A stretch of DNA of 64,000 nt from Bacillus sp. V2I10 (GCF_030817055.1 NZ_JAUSYV010000002.1:62001-126000), one strand, 5' to 3'. Shown: positions 53,594-63,716, numbered from the stretch's first letter. Numbers and translations: made by a program. Notes: generated by a model not told the origin, from the sequence alone.

Positions 53594-54878
53594 TCTCCTT
53601 TTTATCTAGTTTTTTTAATCCCTCTTTTAATATCTTAAAAGCCTGATCAAGCTCAGATTTTAAAACCGTTACAGGTGGGATAAAACGTAAGACATTCTTA
53701 TCCGATCCACAAGGTAATAGAATAAGTCCATTTTCTAATGCATATTGCCTCATGTCAGTCACTTTTTGGGGATCCGGCTTACCTTTATGATCAATAAATT
53801 CCACCCCAATCATTAAACCTAGCCCCCTTACATCACCAATACCATTAAACTCATTTTTCAATTCTAGTAATTTTTGTTTAAAGTAGTTTCCCATTTTTTC
53901 AGCGTTTTCAATACCTTCTCGTTTTAATATTTTTATAGAAGCAATTGCTGCTGAACATGAAACTGGATTCCCACCGTATGTCCCACCATGTGTTCCAGCT
54001 TCCCACTTCTCCATGATTTCACGCTTAGCAACTAGGGCACTTAATGGAAAACCAGATGCAATTCCCTTACCTAAAGTTAGGATATCGGGCTCGACCCCAA
54101 AGTGCTCATAAGCAAACATCTTACCTGTTCTGCCAAAACCGGTCTGTACTTCATCAAAAATTAGCAGAATGCCAAATTGATCACAAATCGCTCTTATTTG
54201 TTTCAAAAATCCCTTCGGAGGAACAATATATCCTCCTTCACCCTGGATTGGCTCAAGAATAATTGCAGCTACTTGAGAAGGATCTACCTGATATTGAAAA
54301 ACGTCTTCCAAGCTTTGAATACACCTTCTCGTTTCTTCTTCTTCACTCAGACCTGTTCGAAAAGTATATGGATATTCGCATAAGTAAACACTTGGTAACA
54401 AACCTTCATAATCTTTTCTATATGCAGAACTTGAAAAAGTAATGGATGTTGTCGCTATTGTACGACCGTGGAATCCTCTTTTAAACGATATAATCGCAGG
54501 CCGTTTGGTTGCCTTTTTCGCTAATTTAATAGCTCCTTCATTAGCTTCTGCACCACTATTTGAGAAATACACCATTCGCTTAGATCCCGTAAGATCATTT
54601 AGTATCTCAGCTAATTCGATATAAGAAGGATAATAGGCAACATTATGACCAATATGAATCATCGAATCCAATTGTTCCTTTACCGCGTTAATTACCTCTG
54701 GATGGCAGTGCCCTACATTATTGACCCCTACTCCACTAGCAAAATCCAAATATTTCTTCCCGTTTTCGTCCACTACTGTAGAGTCGTATGCACTCGTAAC
54801 TCCAATTGAAGTAGCTCTATTAGCTACGGGTGGCAATACTTTTAACGCTCTCTCTGATAAACTGCTGTTGTACTTCAA
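53574..54878 (-). CDS. Class III aminotransferase (4-aminobutyrate type)
   Basis: A 434-aa PLP enzyme, TTG start with GGAGAGG upstream. Lys271 in TLGKGIASGFPLSA binds PLP and Asp242 in FDEVQTGFGRTG is the ring-nitrogen partner; NSGAEANEGAIKLA binds phosphate. Resembles GabT and acetylornithine aminotransferases. With the overlapping dehydrogenase it probably handles an omega-amino acid or diamine-derived compound. Confidence 0.9.
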   Translation of the reverse strand: MKYNSSLSERALKVLPPVANRATSIGVTSAYDSTVVDENGKKYLDFASGVGVNNVGHCHPEVINAVKEQLDSMIHIGHNVAYYPSYIELAEILNDLTGSKRMVYFSNSGAEANEGAIKLAKKATKRPAIISFKRGFHGRTIATTSITFSSSAYRKDYEGLLPSVYLCEYPYTFRTGLSEEEETRRCIQSLEDVFQYQVDPSQVAAIILEPIQGEGGYIVPPKGFLKQIRAICDQFGILLIFDEVQTGFGRTGKMFAYEHFGVEPDILTLGKGIASGFPLSALVAKREIMEKWEAGTHGGTYGGNPVSCSAAIASIKILKREGIENAEKMGNYFKQKLLELKNEFNGIGDVRGLGLMIGVEFIDHKGKPDPQKVTDMRQYALENGLILLPCGSDKNVLRFIPPVTVLKSELDQAFKILKEGLKKLDKKESGHAIH

Positions 54879-54895
54879 ATGTCAACCTCTCCTTC

Positions 54896-55402
54896 CTATT
54901 TATAATCACGATTCCAAAGTTCAATATATTCCATTGCATTATGAATATTTTCATTCTTCTCTTCTTCCGTAAGCTCCTTAACCACTTTAGCTGGGATTCC
55001 AATAGCAAGGGCTCCTTCTGGAATTATCCTGCCTGGGGGTACAACTGCTCCAGCTCCTACTTGTGCTCCTTTTCTAACAACAGCACCATCCAGAACTATC
55101 GCTCCGATTCCAATCAATGCCCCATCTTCAATTTTGCAGGCATGCAGGATAGCGCCGTGTCCAACTGTTACCATTTTTCCTATGTGTAAAGGGAATTCTG
55201 GTGTAACATGTCCGATACAACCGTCTTGGATATTGCTTCCATCCCCTATTTCAATAAAATTATTATCATCTCCCCTTAATACGGCTTGCGGCCAGATGCT
55301 CACATCTTTTGCAATCCTTACATCCCCAATAATTTGAGCCGACTCATGTATAAAGGTTTCTGAATGGATGGATGGAACCTTTCCTCTTAAACCATGAATC
55401 AT
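54896..55402 (-). CDS. Gamma-carbonic anhydrase-like hexapeptide protein
   Basis: A 168-aa left-handed beta-helix protein with repeated isoleucine/valine hexapeptides (DVRIAKDVSIWPQAVLRGDD, GHVTPEFPLHIGKMVTVGHG, GAVVRKGAQVGAG). Metal-ligand histidines are visible in IGHVTPE and VGHGAILHACK. Members are YrdA/PaaY-like; PaaY has thioesterase activity in phenylacetate breakdown, so a CoA-linked role is possible in this operon. Confidence 0.85.
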   Translation of the reverse strand: MIHGLRGKVPSIHSETFIHESAQIIGDVRIAKDVSIWPQAVLRGDDNNFIEIGDGSNIQDGCIGHVTPEFPLHIGKMVTVGHGAILHACKIEDGALIGIGAIVLDGAVVRKGAQVGAGAVVPPGRIIPEGALAIGIPAKVVKELTEEEKNENIHNAMEYIELWNRDYK

Positions 55403-55441
55403 CCATACATCCCCCTTTCATTTTCGTAATTAACATTGGAT

Positions 55442-56635
55442 TTAAATGTTTAACTCTTTATAAGATGAATCAGATTTCTCTAATCCTAACTCTCTTAAAA
55501 TTTCCTCATTATGCTGCCCTAACAAAGGAGCTGCATTTTTTATTTGACCAGGATTCTTTGAAAGTTTGATAGGGATACCTAACGCCTTAATCTTTCCAGC
55601 AATAGGATGCTCTACCTCTTCAACCATTCTCCTAGAAATGGTATGTGAATCAGTTAATGATTCTGGATAAGAATTTATTGGGCCTGCAGGTATCCCTGCT
55701 TCTTCAAACTTCTCTAACCAATAACTTCTTGGGCGTTTACTAGTTTTTTCTTCAATTAATTGTATGAAAACTTTTAAATGCTTTATTCTTGAAGGATCAT
55801 CCACAAATCGCACATCTTTTAGGAATTCTGGTCTTCCTATGATATGACAAAACACAGGCCAATGATGTGGTGTATCTGCACCTACAGTGAAATAGCCATC
55901 ACTCGCTTGAAAGGCTTGATAGGGTGCTGACAAACGATGTCCACTACCCGTAGGTTCAGGAGTTTCGCCATTAACCCAATACTGCGTACTTTCCCAAACA
56001 GATAAAGCAAGGCCAGTATCAAATAATGAAGCATCTATAAATTGACCTTCTTTTGATTGGACACGTGCATACAAAGCAGATAATATTCCATAGGCAGCAA
56101 ACAATGCGACACCCAAATCTGTAATAGGCAGCCCGCATTTTACTGGGTTTCCACCTCGTTCCCCGGTCACACTCATTATTCCTGTCATTCCTTGCGCAAT
56201 TAAGTCATAACCACCGCGTGAGGAATAAGGTCCATATTGACCAAAACCTGAAATGGAGCAATAAACTAAACGAGGATTAATCTTGTTAAGGGTGTCATAA
56301 TCAACACCCAACCGCTTTACAACACCGGGACGATAATTCTCAACTAGTATATCTGCTGTTTCAATCAATTTATAAAATATTTTCTTGTCTTCATCGTCTT
56401 TCAAATTCAGCGTCATGCTGCGTTTATTTCGATTTATTGCCATAAAAGCAGCACTTTCTCCATCAATGTGAGGTGGCCACCTTCTAGTATTTTCACCAGT
56501 AGGGGGTTCAATTTTAATTACATCAGCTCCCATATCCGCCAGTAACATACTGCAATAAGGGCCGGCCATAACCTGACTAAGATCTACGATACGGATGCCA
56601 TCCAATGCACTCATCAAATCAATCCTTTCTATCAT
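55442..56635 (-). CDS. Class III (CaiB/BaiF) CoA transferase
   Basis: A 397-aa protein: LDGIRIVDLSQVMAGPYCSM, DMGADVIKIEPPTGENTRRW, AFMAINRNKRSMTLNLK, YGPYSSRGGYDLIAQGMTG (family aspartate in GYD). It moves CoA onto a carboxylic acid, probably the imported substrate or a product, feeding the hydratase encoded downstream of 58454. The start ATG 56635 could also be MSALDGIR a few codons later. Confidence 0.92.
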   Translation of the reverse strand: MIERIDLMSALDGIRIVDLSQVMAGPYCSMLLADMGADVIKIEPPTGENTRRWPPHIDGESAAFMAINRNKRSMTLNLKDDEDKKIFYKLIETADILVENYRPGVVKRLGVDYDTLNKINPRLVYCSISGFGQYGPYSSRGGYDLIAQGMTGIMSVTGERGGNPVKCGLPITDLGVALFAAYGILSALYARVQSKEGQFIDASLFDTGLALSVWESTQYWVNGETPEPTGSGHRLSAPYQAFQASDGYFTVGADTPHHWPVFCHIIGRPEFLKDVRFVDDPSRIKHLKVFIQLIEEKTSKRPRSYWLEKFEEAGIPAGPINSYPESLTDSHTISRRMVEEVEHPIAGKIKALGIPIKLSKNPGQIKNAAPLLGQHNEEILRELGLEKSDSSYKELNI

Positions 56636-56680
56636 TTACTAAAAAATTTATTAATCTATCAAAGAGATTTTCCCAAAAAC

Positions 56681-57649
56681 TCATAAATAAAGTTCATTGC
56701 CGCGAAGGATAGTTACACCGTCTATTTCCACCACCGCGTCTTTAACGACCATGTCATAATGACCTTTTGCCTTAATCACTCCGCCGATATATGCATTCGT
56801 CCCTAAAGCAACGTGAATGGTGCCAAATACACCTTCATCACTTAACATACTATTTTCTAGCTCACATTCCGGGTTCATACCAATCCCAAATTCACCTGCA
56901 AAGTAGATGTTCCCTTCTTCATCACTTCGTTCATTTAATATTTTTCTAAATAAATCAGCCTCTTTTCCCCCTGTAATTGAAACCGCCTTCCCCCCCTTAA
57001 ACTCAACAACCACAGGGGTATCTATTAGACCAACTCCAGGTATGCTTCCATCAACCACTAAAATCCCTTCTGCTGACCCTTCAACAGGTGCGATACTGGA
57101 TTCTATACAGTGAGCTGCAGATATATCCTTGGTGTTAGCAAAACCTGTTAATGCTCGTCCTTCCCTTCCTTTAATGGATAGTTGTAAATCCGTTCCTTGA
57201 GTAGTCGTTACCCTAACTACATCACCCTTGGTTAATAAATTTGCTATTCGTTCCACTTGGGGTCTAAGCGAAGTAAAGTCAGCTAGTAATCCTTTACTCA
57301 ATAAAATGTTATCGTGGGATTCTGGCAACACTAAAACTCTAGCACCAGCTGTTTGAGCTTCATGACGAGCTTGTGTGTGTGCGATGTTATAAGTAGTTGG
57401 AGCAATCACAACATCTACTTTTTTCATAGCTGCAGCGACTGGGTCAGGTAGAGCATCACCATGCCCCTTTCTTGGCGGCATGGACATTGTGATCGGTTCA
57501 GCACCTAAAGAGTAGGTTACAGCTGCCAATGCTTTAGCAATACTTTCTGTTTGAAAATCCGTTAAAATCAACACTTTTTCTCCTTCTACAACTCCTGCCA
57601 ATACTTTTACCAACGCATGGGCACCTGGATACATCATGACTTCCTTCAT
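56681..57649 (-). CDS. M29-aminopeptidase/NicX-like metalloprotein 1
   Basis: A 322-aa protein of the fold shared by aminopeptidase T (M29) and 2,5-dihydroxypyridine dioxygenase NicX. Possible metal residues: Glu in YFAGEFGIGMNPE, His in GTIHVALGTN and His-x-Asp in AKGHYDMVVKD. Both enzymes share the last three, so the activity (peptide/amide hydrolysis or ring opening) cannot be told apart here. A paralogue starts the operon at 62678-63658. Confidence 0.7.
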   Translation of the reverse strand: MKEVMMYPGAHALVKVLAGVVEGEKVLILTDFQTESIAKALAAVTYSLGAEPITMSMPPRKGHGDALPDPVAAAMKKVDVVIAPTTYNIAHTQARHEAQTAGARVLVLPESHDNILLSKGLLADFTSLRPQVERIANLLTKGDVVRVTTTQGTDLQLSIKGREGRALTGFANTKDISAAHCIESSIAPVEGSAEGILVVDGSIPGVGLIDTPVVVEFKGGKAVSITGGKEADLFRKILNERSDEEGNIYFAGEFGIGMNPECELENSMLSDEGVFGTIHVALGTNAYIGGVIKAKGHYDMVVKDAVVEIDGVTILRGNELYL

Positions 57650-57689
57650 AACTTATTGATCCTCCCCTTAATCTATCTAGATCTCTTTA

Positions 57690-58454
57690 TCATCTTCCTT
57701 GGAAAACTGGTATTTGTTTATTAAAAAAAGACTCAATTGCATGTTTATGATCTCGTGTATTCTGGCAAGTTATAAATGCATCTAACTCATACTTCATGGC
57801 TTCCTGCCACTCTAAATCCATTGTTTTTTGGATTGTATCTTTCGCATTCCTGACTGCAATTGGTGCACGTGAGGCAATCATATTTGCCCAATTTAAAGCT
57901 TCATTGATTAATGTAGTTTGGGGAACAACTTTGCTAGCCAAACCACGTTGAAATGCTTCATCAGCTAAAACGGTTCTGCCAGTTAATATGACTTCCTTTG
58001 CGTAAGCTTCTCCCATTAACCTCACAAGTCGAGTAGGCCCGACAACCAATCCAACTTTCACTCCTGCGGCACATAGCTTTGCTTGATCGGACATAATTCG
58101 AATATCACAAGCTAAAATCAGTTCAAAGCCTCCACCAAAGGCATATCCATTTACAGCAGCAATCACTGGTTGTGGCATTTCATTAACAACATCATAAATG
58201 CGGCAATCTTCTTCAAGAAAGTGGCGTACAGTCTCTGGGGTCAATTCACCTTCTTCATTTAAATCAGCTCCTGCACAGAATGCCCGATCTCCTTCTCCTG
58301 TCAAAATAATGACTCGAACATCATACCGAGTTTTTAATTCTTCCATATAAGGCACGAATTCTTCCCGAAATTCTTTCGTCAAAATATTCATTGGAGGGTT
58401 ATTAATCGTTATGATGCAAATATGATTTTCAATATTGGTCTTTATCCACTTCAT
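57690..58454 (-). CDS. Enoyl-CoA hydratase/isomerase family protein
   Basis: A 254-aa crotonase: INNPPMNILTKEFREEF, GDRAFCAGADLNEEGE (oxyanion hole), AAVNGYAFGGGFELILACDI and the VGLVVGPTRLVRLMG segment. The second catalytic Glu of classical hydratases is not obvious in VGPTRLVRLMG (Gly-Pro-Thr), so an isomerase or hydrolase variant is possible. It acts on a CoA ester in the operon pathway. Confidence 0.88.
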   Translation of the reverse strand: MKWIKTNIENHICIITINNPPMNILTKEFREEFVPYMEELKTRYDVRVIILTGEGDRAFCAGADLNEEGELTPETVRHFLEEDCRIYDVVNEMPQPVIAAVNGYAFGGGFELILACDIRIMSDQAKLCAAGVKVGLVVGPTRLVRLMGEAYAKEVILTGRTVLADEAFQRGLASKVVPQTTLINEALNWANMIASRAPIAVRNAKDTIQKTMDLEWQEAMKYELDAFITCQNTRDHKHAIESFFNKQIPVFQGR

Positions 58455-58470
58455 TCGATACTTCTCCTTT

Positions 58471-59592
58471 CTAACTTTGCTTATTTACTTCCAACGGCAT
58501 CTCACTTTGGTTTAAAACATCTTCCAATTGACCGTCAATCCCTTTACTTCTTTGATATTTATCCCAAAAAATCACAGCAATTGGACAAAGAATAGAAGTA
58601 GTAATAGTAGAAATAGAAATTTGAATTGTAGCTAGATTAGCTATTTGCTGAAAACTTTGTGCCTCATCTAATGACATAAGTCCGGCTCCTGCTGCAACAG
58701 AAGCAGCTGCAGCTATGGCTGCTGGTGTTCCCACTGCATTCCCTGCAGTTGAAGCCTCAGCAACGGGACCAATTGTACTTTTCTCACCAAATATTCGATA
58801 AACAAGGATTCCTGTTAGCCCGGTAAAAATGACGGTTGCAAAACCCAGAACAAGACCGCCCCAAACAGCTTCAGCATTAAAGAAACTCATAAAATTCATT
58901 CCTGCTCCTAAACAAAAAGCAAAAAAGGGAACAAGTAGCGTTTCACCTGGTTTAAGAAATTCTCTGATGTCTTCATCCAAGTTTCCTAAAAACATGCCTA
59001 ATGCAATTGGTAACAATACCGCGATGAATGCGATAGCAGGAAAATTGATCCCTACTATTCCTAGTGCCATCATGGTAAAGAATGGACCATCATTTAATGT
59101 CAATACAGAAATGGCTCCAACATCTGAACGATTACCATATTGTCCGGTGAGAACGGCATACATTCCTTCATTTCCATTTGTCATTGCAGCAATAATAGCC
59201 AGCGTGGATAAGCCAAGGAGCCCATTCATAGGATCAAAAAAGTAACCGAATAGAAGTCCAATTGTAATTCCTGTCAAACACTTACTTGAAGTTAATAGAA
59301 TCCCTTTTTTTAAGGCTTTTCCACCAACTCGTAAATTCATCTGGCTACCTGCACAGAACAAGAATAAACCGATAAGTGTCAATGTCCCGTTTTTAAAGAG
59401 GGCTTCCGTAAACCCCCCAATTCTCATAAACTCATAAATACCTTCTTCCACAGGCGTTACCCCTAATGATTTTAGAAACTCCATTACAAGGGGTATATGG
59501 AGCTGATCAATCGTATTAAAAAATGCCCCCAGCATGAGTGGGATGACCATAAGCCCTCCCGGTACTTTCTCAATCCTTCGCTTGATCCTCAT
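58471..59592 (-). CDS. 2-keto-3-deoxygluconate permease (KdgT) family transporter
   Basis: About 373 aa with roughly ten membrane helices: KVPGGLMVIPLMLGAFFNTI, LFCAGSQMNLRVGGKALKKG, LTNDG-like TLNDGPFFTMMALGI and AEASTAGNAVGTPAAIAAA. Start at ATG 59592 with GGGAGTG upstream (frame open to 59628). Family members move 2-keto-3-deoxygluconate, but here next to TctABC it may be a second carboxylate carrier or exporter. Confidence 0.82.
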   Translation of the reverse strand: MRIKRRIEKVPGGLMVIPLMLGAFFNTIDQLHIPLVMEFLKSLGVTPVEEGIYEFMRIGGFTEALFKNGTLTLIGLFLFCAGSQMNLRVGGKALKKGILLTSSKCLTGITIGLLFGYFFDPMNGLLGLSTLAIIAAMTNGNEGMYAVLTGQYGNRSDVGAISVLTLNDGPFFTMMALGIVGINFPAIAFIAVLLPIALGMFLGNLDEDIREFLKPGETLLVPFFAFCLGAGMNFMSFFNAEAVWGGLVLGFATVIFTGLTGILVYRIFGEKSTIGPVAEASTAGNAVGTPAAIAAAASVAAGAGLMSLDEAQSFQQIANLATIQISISTITTSILCPIAVIFWDKYQRSKGIDGQLEDVLNQSEMPLEVNKQS

Positions 59593-59654
59593 ATAATCAC
59601 TCCCAAGTAGATTTTTCATAAAAAGCATGTTTTATAATCAGAGGCTTTTCCCTG

Positions 59655-60107
59655 TTATGGAAATCGAATATACATTAGTTTTTCAAATACTAAATAAATG
59701 AAACCAACCATGCCTACTGATACCATAGCAGCTGTATACCAACTAACTTCCTTGTATACCATTAATCCAACAAATAGAAAGACCAATGTGGAACTCAAAA
59801 ACCCTATTAAAGGCATAAGAATGAATATATACAAAAGTGTATTAAGGATAAAAATGAATCCTCTCTTCATGGAAACAGATGAAGTAATATATTTCTCGTC
59901 TTTTTCATTTTTTGTTCTGGCAAGAAGTAATTGCCAAATTGATAAAAGAATAAGACAGCTCCCTAATAGCATAGGAAATGAACGAGATGAATTTAATGGA
60001 TGATCTCCCGGAGGCAATTGATAGCTCTCTATTACAAAAAAGATACCGATTGCAAGAACGATCCCTCCAAGAAGGAACTCTTTACTAATTTTCATTTTTT
60101 TCACCAT
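59655..60107 (-). CDS. tctB: Tripartite tricarboxylate transporter small subunit TctB
   Basis: A 150-aa protein with four membrane helices and the TctB-typical start LLGGIVLAIGIFFVIESYQL and core GSCLILLSIWQLLLA. Placed between the permease above and TctC, as expected. Confidence 0.85.
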   Translation of the reverse strand: MVKKMKISKEFLLGGIVLAIGIFFVIESYQLPPGDHPLNSSRSFPMLLGSCLILLSIWQLLLARTKNEKDEKYITSSVSMKRGFIFILNTLLYIFILMPLIGFLSSTLVFLFVGLMVYKEVSWYTAAMVSVGMVGFIYLVFEKLMYIRFP

Positions 60108-60111
60108 CCCG

Positions 60112-61153
60112 TCACTCGTTTGCTCGCGTTATTCCTACTTCTTCAGGAGACCGTTTTCCTACTCCAATATCCCAAAGCAGCCAGCTAGTTTTTTCTGTCG
60201 CTTTTTGAGTATATTCTTGACTATCTTCGAAATCTGTAAGAACGATTGCCTTATTCTTTGCGAATTCTTTGAATTCATTACTGTTTATAGCTTTGTTATA
60301 AGCTTTTTTAATTTTTTCTACGATAACCTCAGGTGTTCCTTCCTTTACTGCAGGTCCCCACCAGGTTCCTTCTGGTACAAATTTATCCAGATCAGCAACA
60401 AATTCTGTCACTGGTGCAATCGTTCCAAGGCCATCTACTTCAAATGGTTTATTATCCATTACTGCTAGAGACCGAAGATCTCCTGAACGCAATAAGTCAG
60501 CAACTTCATTAACGCCACTGATGGAAAAATCCACTTCTCCTTTCATTGCGGCCATGGCTGCATTTGAGCCAGAATCATAAGTGATGATTTCTGCTTTTCC
60601 ATCAATCACGCTGTTGAGAATTTCTAAAGTAAGGTGCCAAGGATCACCTATAGCTGCCACTCCGACTTTAGCTCCCTCGTTTTTTAATAGTTGCACGAGA
60701 TCATCAAATGTCTTTAGTTTAGATTTATCTTTTACGACGAAATTGGCTATCCCCATGGCTCCTATACCAACTTGTTCAAAATCTTTGTAGGTTAAGTCTG
60801 TCATTCCCATTGTTGGAAACACTCGAACTAAGTCGGTTTGGAGTAAGATAGTGTGCCCATCGGCTTTTTGCTCACTGACATACTCCAAAGCTAAAGCACT
60901 GGAAGCACCTGGTCTGTTTTTTACAGCAACAGCAACACCTAGTTCTTTTTGGAGCATGGGTTGTAAAGTCCTAGCCATAGTATCCGTCCCCCCCTCCTTC
61001 ACCAAAGCCAACAACAATTTCAATTGGTTTAGAGGGATACCTTTCGGCATCAGCCGTATTTCCTGAAGTCTGTTGCTTCGATTGATTTTGGCTGCATGCG
61101 CTAAGCATTAAAGCAATTGAAATAAGAAGCAAAAACATGATCTTTATCTTCAT
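60112..61153 (-). pseudogene. tctC: Tripartite tricarboxylate transporter binding protein TctC, frameshifted in a G7 tract
   Basis: From ATG 61153: lipobox LMLSACSQ, then RYPSKPIEIVVGFGEGGG and a stop soon after (DGYYG). In the next frame the protein goes on: TDTMARTLQPMLQKELGVAV, KNRPGASSALALEYVSEQKA and so on to 60112. The shift is at a run of seven G on the minus strand (60988-60994); six would restore GEGGGTDTMAR, the standard BugT-type motif. Either a sequencing/assembly indel, a slippage mutation or a phase-variable tract. The downstream frame alone lacks a signal peptide. Confidence 0.85.
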
Positions 61154-61165
61154 AACATGTTCCCC

Positions 61166-62665
61166 CTAGCCTTTATTTTTTCTGAGTCGCCTTAATTGTT
61201 TAGTTAGAAATTGATTTTGATTTAAGAGTAAAAAGATGATGCATACAAGCAAAAAGAGACTGATGGGACGAGTTACAAATGGCAGGAATGAATAATCAGC
61301 ACTAACCATCGCCCTGCGAAAGTTTTGCTCTGCCATTAAACCCAAGATAATGCCTAAAACTAAAGGTGGAGCAGCCAAGCCTACTTTTCTCATCATAAAT
61401 CCAACGATTCCGAAAGCTATCATAACTGCTATATCAAATGTACGATTATTTACCGCAAATGTACCGACGACACTTAAAACCGTGACAATAAGCAAGATTA
61501 CACTTTTGGGAACTGCTAATATTTTCTGAAACAAAAAGGTGAAAAATAATCCGCACACTAGCATAAAAACAGATGCCACAATAATAATCACAAAGAACTG
61601 GTAAAAAATATCAGGGTTTTGAGTCGTTAATAATGGACCTGGTTGTAACCCATGTAATAAAAGACCTCCGATTATAACTGCGGTTACAGCATCTCCTGGA
61701 ATTCCTAAAGTCAACATTGGAACATAAGAACCGGGTACACATGCGTTATTTGCCGTTTCTGCTGCAACAATACCTTCCGGGTTTCCTTTTCCAAACGTTT
61801 CTGGTTTTTTACTTTTTCTCCGTTGGATATCATAAGAAACCCAAGCTGCTACATCAGCTCCAACTCCAGGAATTGCTCCTATAATTGCTCCTACACCTGA
61901 AGATCGTATACCAATTGGTAAAAACTTCATCAACATTCTCCATGTAGGTAAGACGGATTTTGAATTTTCAGACTTTAAAGGAGGCTTAAGATGTATAAGT
62001 GAATCAATAACCTCTGCGATTCCAAATATGCCGATCAAAATAGCAATAAGACTAAATCCATCCATTAAAGCACTCTCTCCGAAAGTAAAACGTTGAACTC
62101 CAGTAATTTTATCCATTCCGATAGTGGCTATAGCCAGCCCTAGAAACCCAGAGATTAAGCCTTTCACCAAAGACTCTGCTGTTAAGTTAGCACTTATAAT
62201 TATTCCGAACATAGCGAGCAAAAAATACTCCCATGAACCAAAATTCATTCCTAAATCAATAAGTAATGGAGATGCAAACAAAAATAGAATGGCAGCAAAG
62301 ATTGTTCCCAAAAAGGATTGGAAAGTAGCTATTCCTCGCGCCAATCCCCCTTCCCCCCTTTGAGACATTGGGTACCCATCTAGGGCAGTGGCCGCAGAAG
62401 CTGGGGTACCTGGAATATTTAAAAATATGGCAGAAGTAGAGCCTCCATATGTACCTCCAATGTGAAGAGAAACAATCAAAACAATAGCTTCGACCCATTC
62501 CATCCCCCACGTAAATGAAATAAGTAAGGATACTCCCATTGTAGTAGTTAATCCCGGAAGAGCACCTACAGCTATCCCTGCAAAAGTGCCTAAAAGAAAT
62601 AAAAATAATATCTTAATAGAAAGGATACTTGTAAACGAATCAACTATTGAACTTAAATCGACCAC
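61166..62665 (-). CDS. tctA: Tripartite tricarboxylate transporter large permease TctA
   Basis: A 499-aa membrane protein with the two TctA signatures: GTFAGIAVGALPGLTTTMGV near the start and, in the second half, GAIIGAIPGVGADVAAWVSY; also SAIFLNIPGTPASAATALDG and PMLTLGIPGDAVTAVIIGG. Ten or more helices. Works with TctB and the binding protein TctC. Confidence 0.93.
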   Translation of the reverse strand: MVDLSSIVDSFTSILSIKILFLFLLGTFAGIAVGALPGLTTTMGVSLLISFTWGMEWVEAIVLIVSLHIGGTYGGSTSAIFLNIPGTPASAATALDGYPMSQRGEGGLARGIATFQSFLGTIFAAILFLFASPLLIDLGMNFGSWEYFLLAMFGIIISANLTAESLVKGLISGFLGLAIATIGMDKITGVQRFTFGESALMDGFSLIAILIGIFGIAEVIDSLIHLKPPLKSENSKSVLPTWRMLMKFLPIGIRSSGVGAIIGAIPGVGADVAAWVSYDIQRRKSKKPETFGKGNPEGIVAAETANNACVPGSYVPMLTLGIPGDAVTAVIIGGLLLHGLQPGPLLTTQNPDIFYQFFVIIIVASVFMLVCGLFFTFLFQKILAVPKSVILLIVTVLSVVGTFAVNNRTFDIAVMIAFGIVGFMMRKVGLAAPPLVLGIILGLMAEQNFRRAMVSADYSFLPFVTRPISLFLLVCIIFLLLNQNQFLTKQLRRLRKNKG

Positions 62666-62677
62666 CAGATTTCCCTC

Positions 62678-63658
62678 CTAATCTAAGTAAATCTCGCCAT
62701 TCTTCATGAGAATCTTCCCATCCACTTTAATAAGAGGATCTCTCATAACAAGATCACAATGACCAGGTGCACGAATACTGCTACCAAAAGTGATTCCATT
62801 TCCAATCCCAATATGCATCGTACCAAACTCTGCTTCATCTTCTAATTGTCCCCCTCTTCCAATCTTTGCATTGGGATTCATGCCTATTCCCATCTCAACC
62901 GCACAATAGACATTTGGATGATTATAGCTTTCTAGTGTTTGCCTTAGCATTTGTGCGTCTTCACTACCTTCAATCGAAACAATTCTTCCTTCTTTAAAAG
63001 TGATTTTTATGGGTGCTTGACATGCCCTCCCAGGAACCACGGCTCCGTCAATATATATCACCCCTTCTGTTGTACCCTCCACTGGTGCAACGGCTGATTC
63101 AATACACGGAGGTGGAGATATACTTCCAGGTTCATGACAGATACCTGTTTGGGGAACAGCATGCCGACCTGAAATATCCATGGTAAGGTTCGTACCCAAC
63201 TCTGAAAAAATGCTCAAATGACTTCCAGCTTCTAAAATGGCTGATAATTTGTCGATTTTTACCTTTTGAGCTAAAAAATCAATATCTAATGAACCATCCA
63301 AAAAAACCTCTTCATTTGCATCTGGCATAAATATTAATCTTGCACCCGCATCACTCGCTTCTTTTCTTGCAGTAGAATGATTTATAGAAAAAGTGGTTGG
63401 AGCGACTATGGCATCAGCTGCTTTCATGGCTTCTGCAATAATTTTTGGAGGTTCATCTCCATGTCGAGTTGTAGGACTCATAATTGTCATAACTACTTCT
63501 GCATCCATACCTTTACCTACAATGGAAAACATCTCTCCAATTTCAATTGTGTTGGTATCGGTTAGTATAAGAAGATTTTCACCTGGTTTTATATTTAAGC
63601 ACGTGTGTAAGATCGTCTGTACAGACTTCATCATAAACATTTTGCGTATTGTATTCAT
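62678..63658 (-). CDS. M29-aminopeptidase/NicX-like metalloprotein 2
   Basis: A 326-aa paralogue of the 56681-57649 product (about half identical by eye): ILTDTNTIEIGEMFSIVGKG, MSPTTRHGDEPPKIIAEAMK, AVEMGIGMNPNAKIG, GTMHIGIGNGITFGSS and APGHCDLVMRDPLIKVDG. Conserved Glu, His and His-x-Asp as in its paralogue. First gene after the sigma-54 promoter, which suggests an early step. Confidence 0.7.
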   Translation of the reverse strand: MNTIRKMFMMKSVQTILHTCLNIKPGENLLILTDTNTIEIGEMFSIVGKGMDAEVVMTIMSPTTRHGDEPPKIIAEAMKAADAIVAPTTFSINHSTARKEASDAGARLIFMPDANEEVFLDGSLDIDFLAQKVKIDKLSAILEAGSHLSIFSELGTNLTMDISGRHAVPQTGICHEPGSISPPPCIESAVAPVEGTTEGVIYIDGAVVPGRACQAPIKITFKEGRIVSIEGSEDAQMLRQTLESYNHPNVYCAVEMGIGMNPNAKIGRGGQLEDEAEFGTMHIGIGNGITFGSSIRAPGHCDLVMRDPLIKVDGKILMKNGEIYLD

Positions 63659-63700
63659 AAACCACCCTCACCTTTTATTTTTTTCTTTTACTATTACTAA

Positions 63701-63716
63701 TGCAACTTCCGTGCCA
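63701..63716 (-). promoter_or_regulatory. Sigma-54 (SigL) promoter of the catabolic operon
   Basis: Minus strand TGGCACGGAAGTTGCA: the -24 GG and -12 GC elements match the consensus TGGCAC-N5-TTGCA exactly. It lies 43 bases upstream of the first start codon. Confidence 0.9.

Noticed and set aside
60985..61000. Programmed ribosomal frameshift in tctC
   Set aside because: TctC homologues are encoded in one frame; a homopolymer length error or mutation is simpler.
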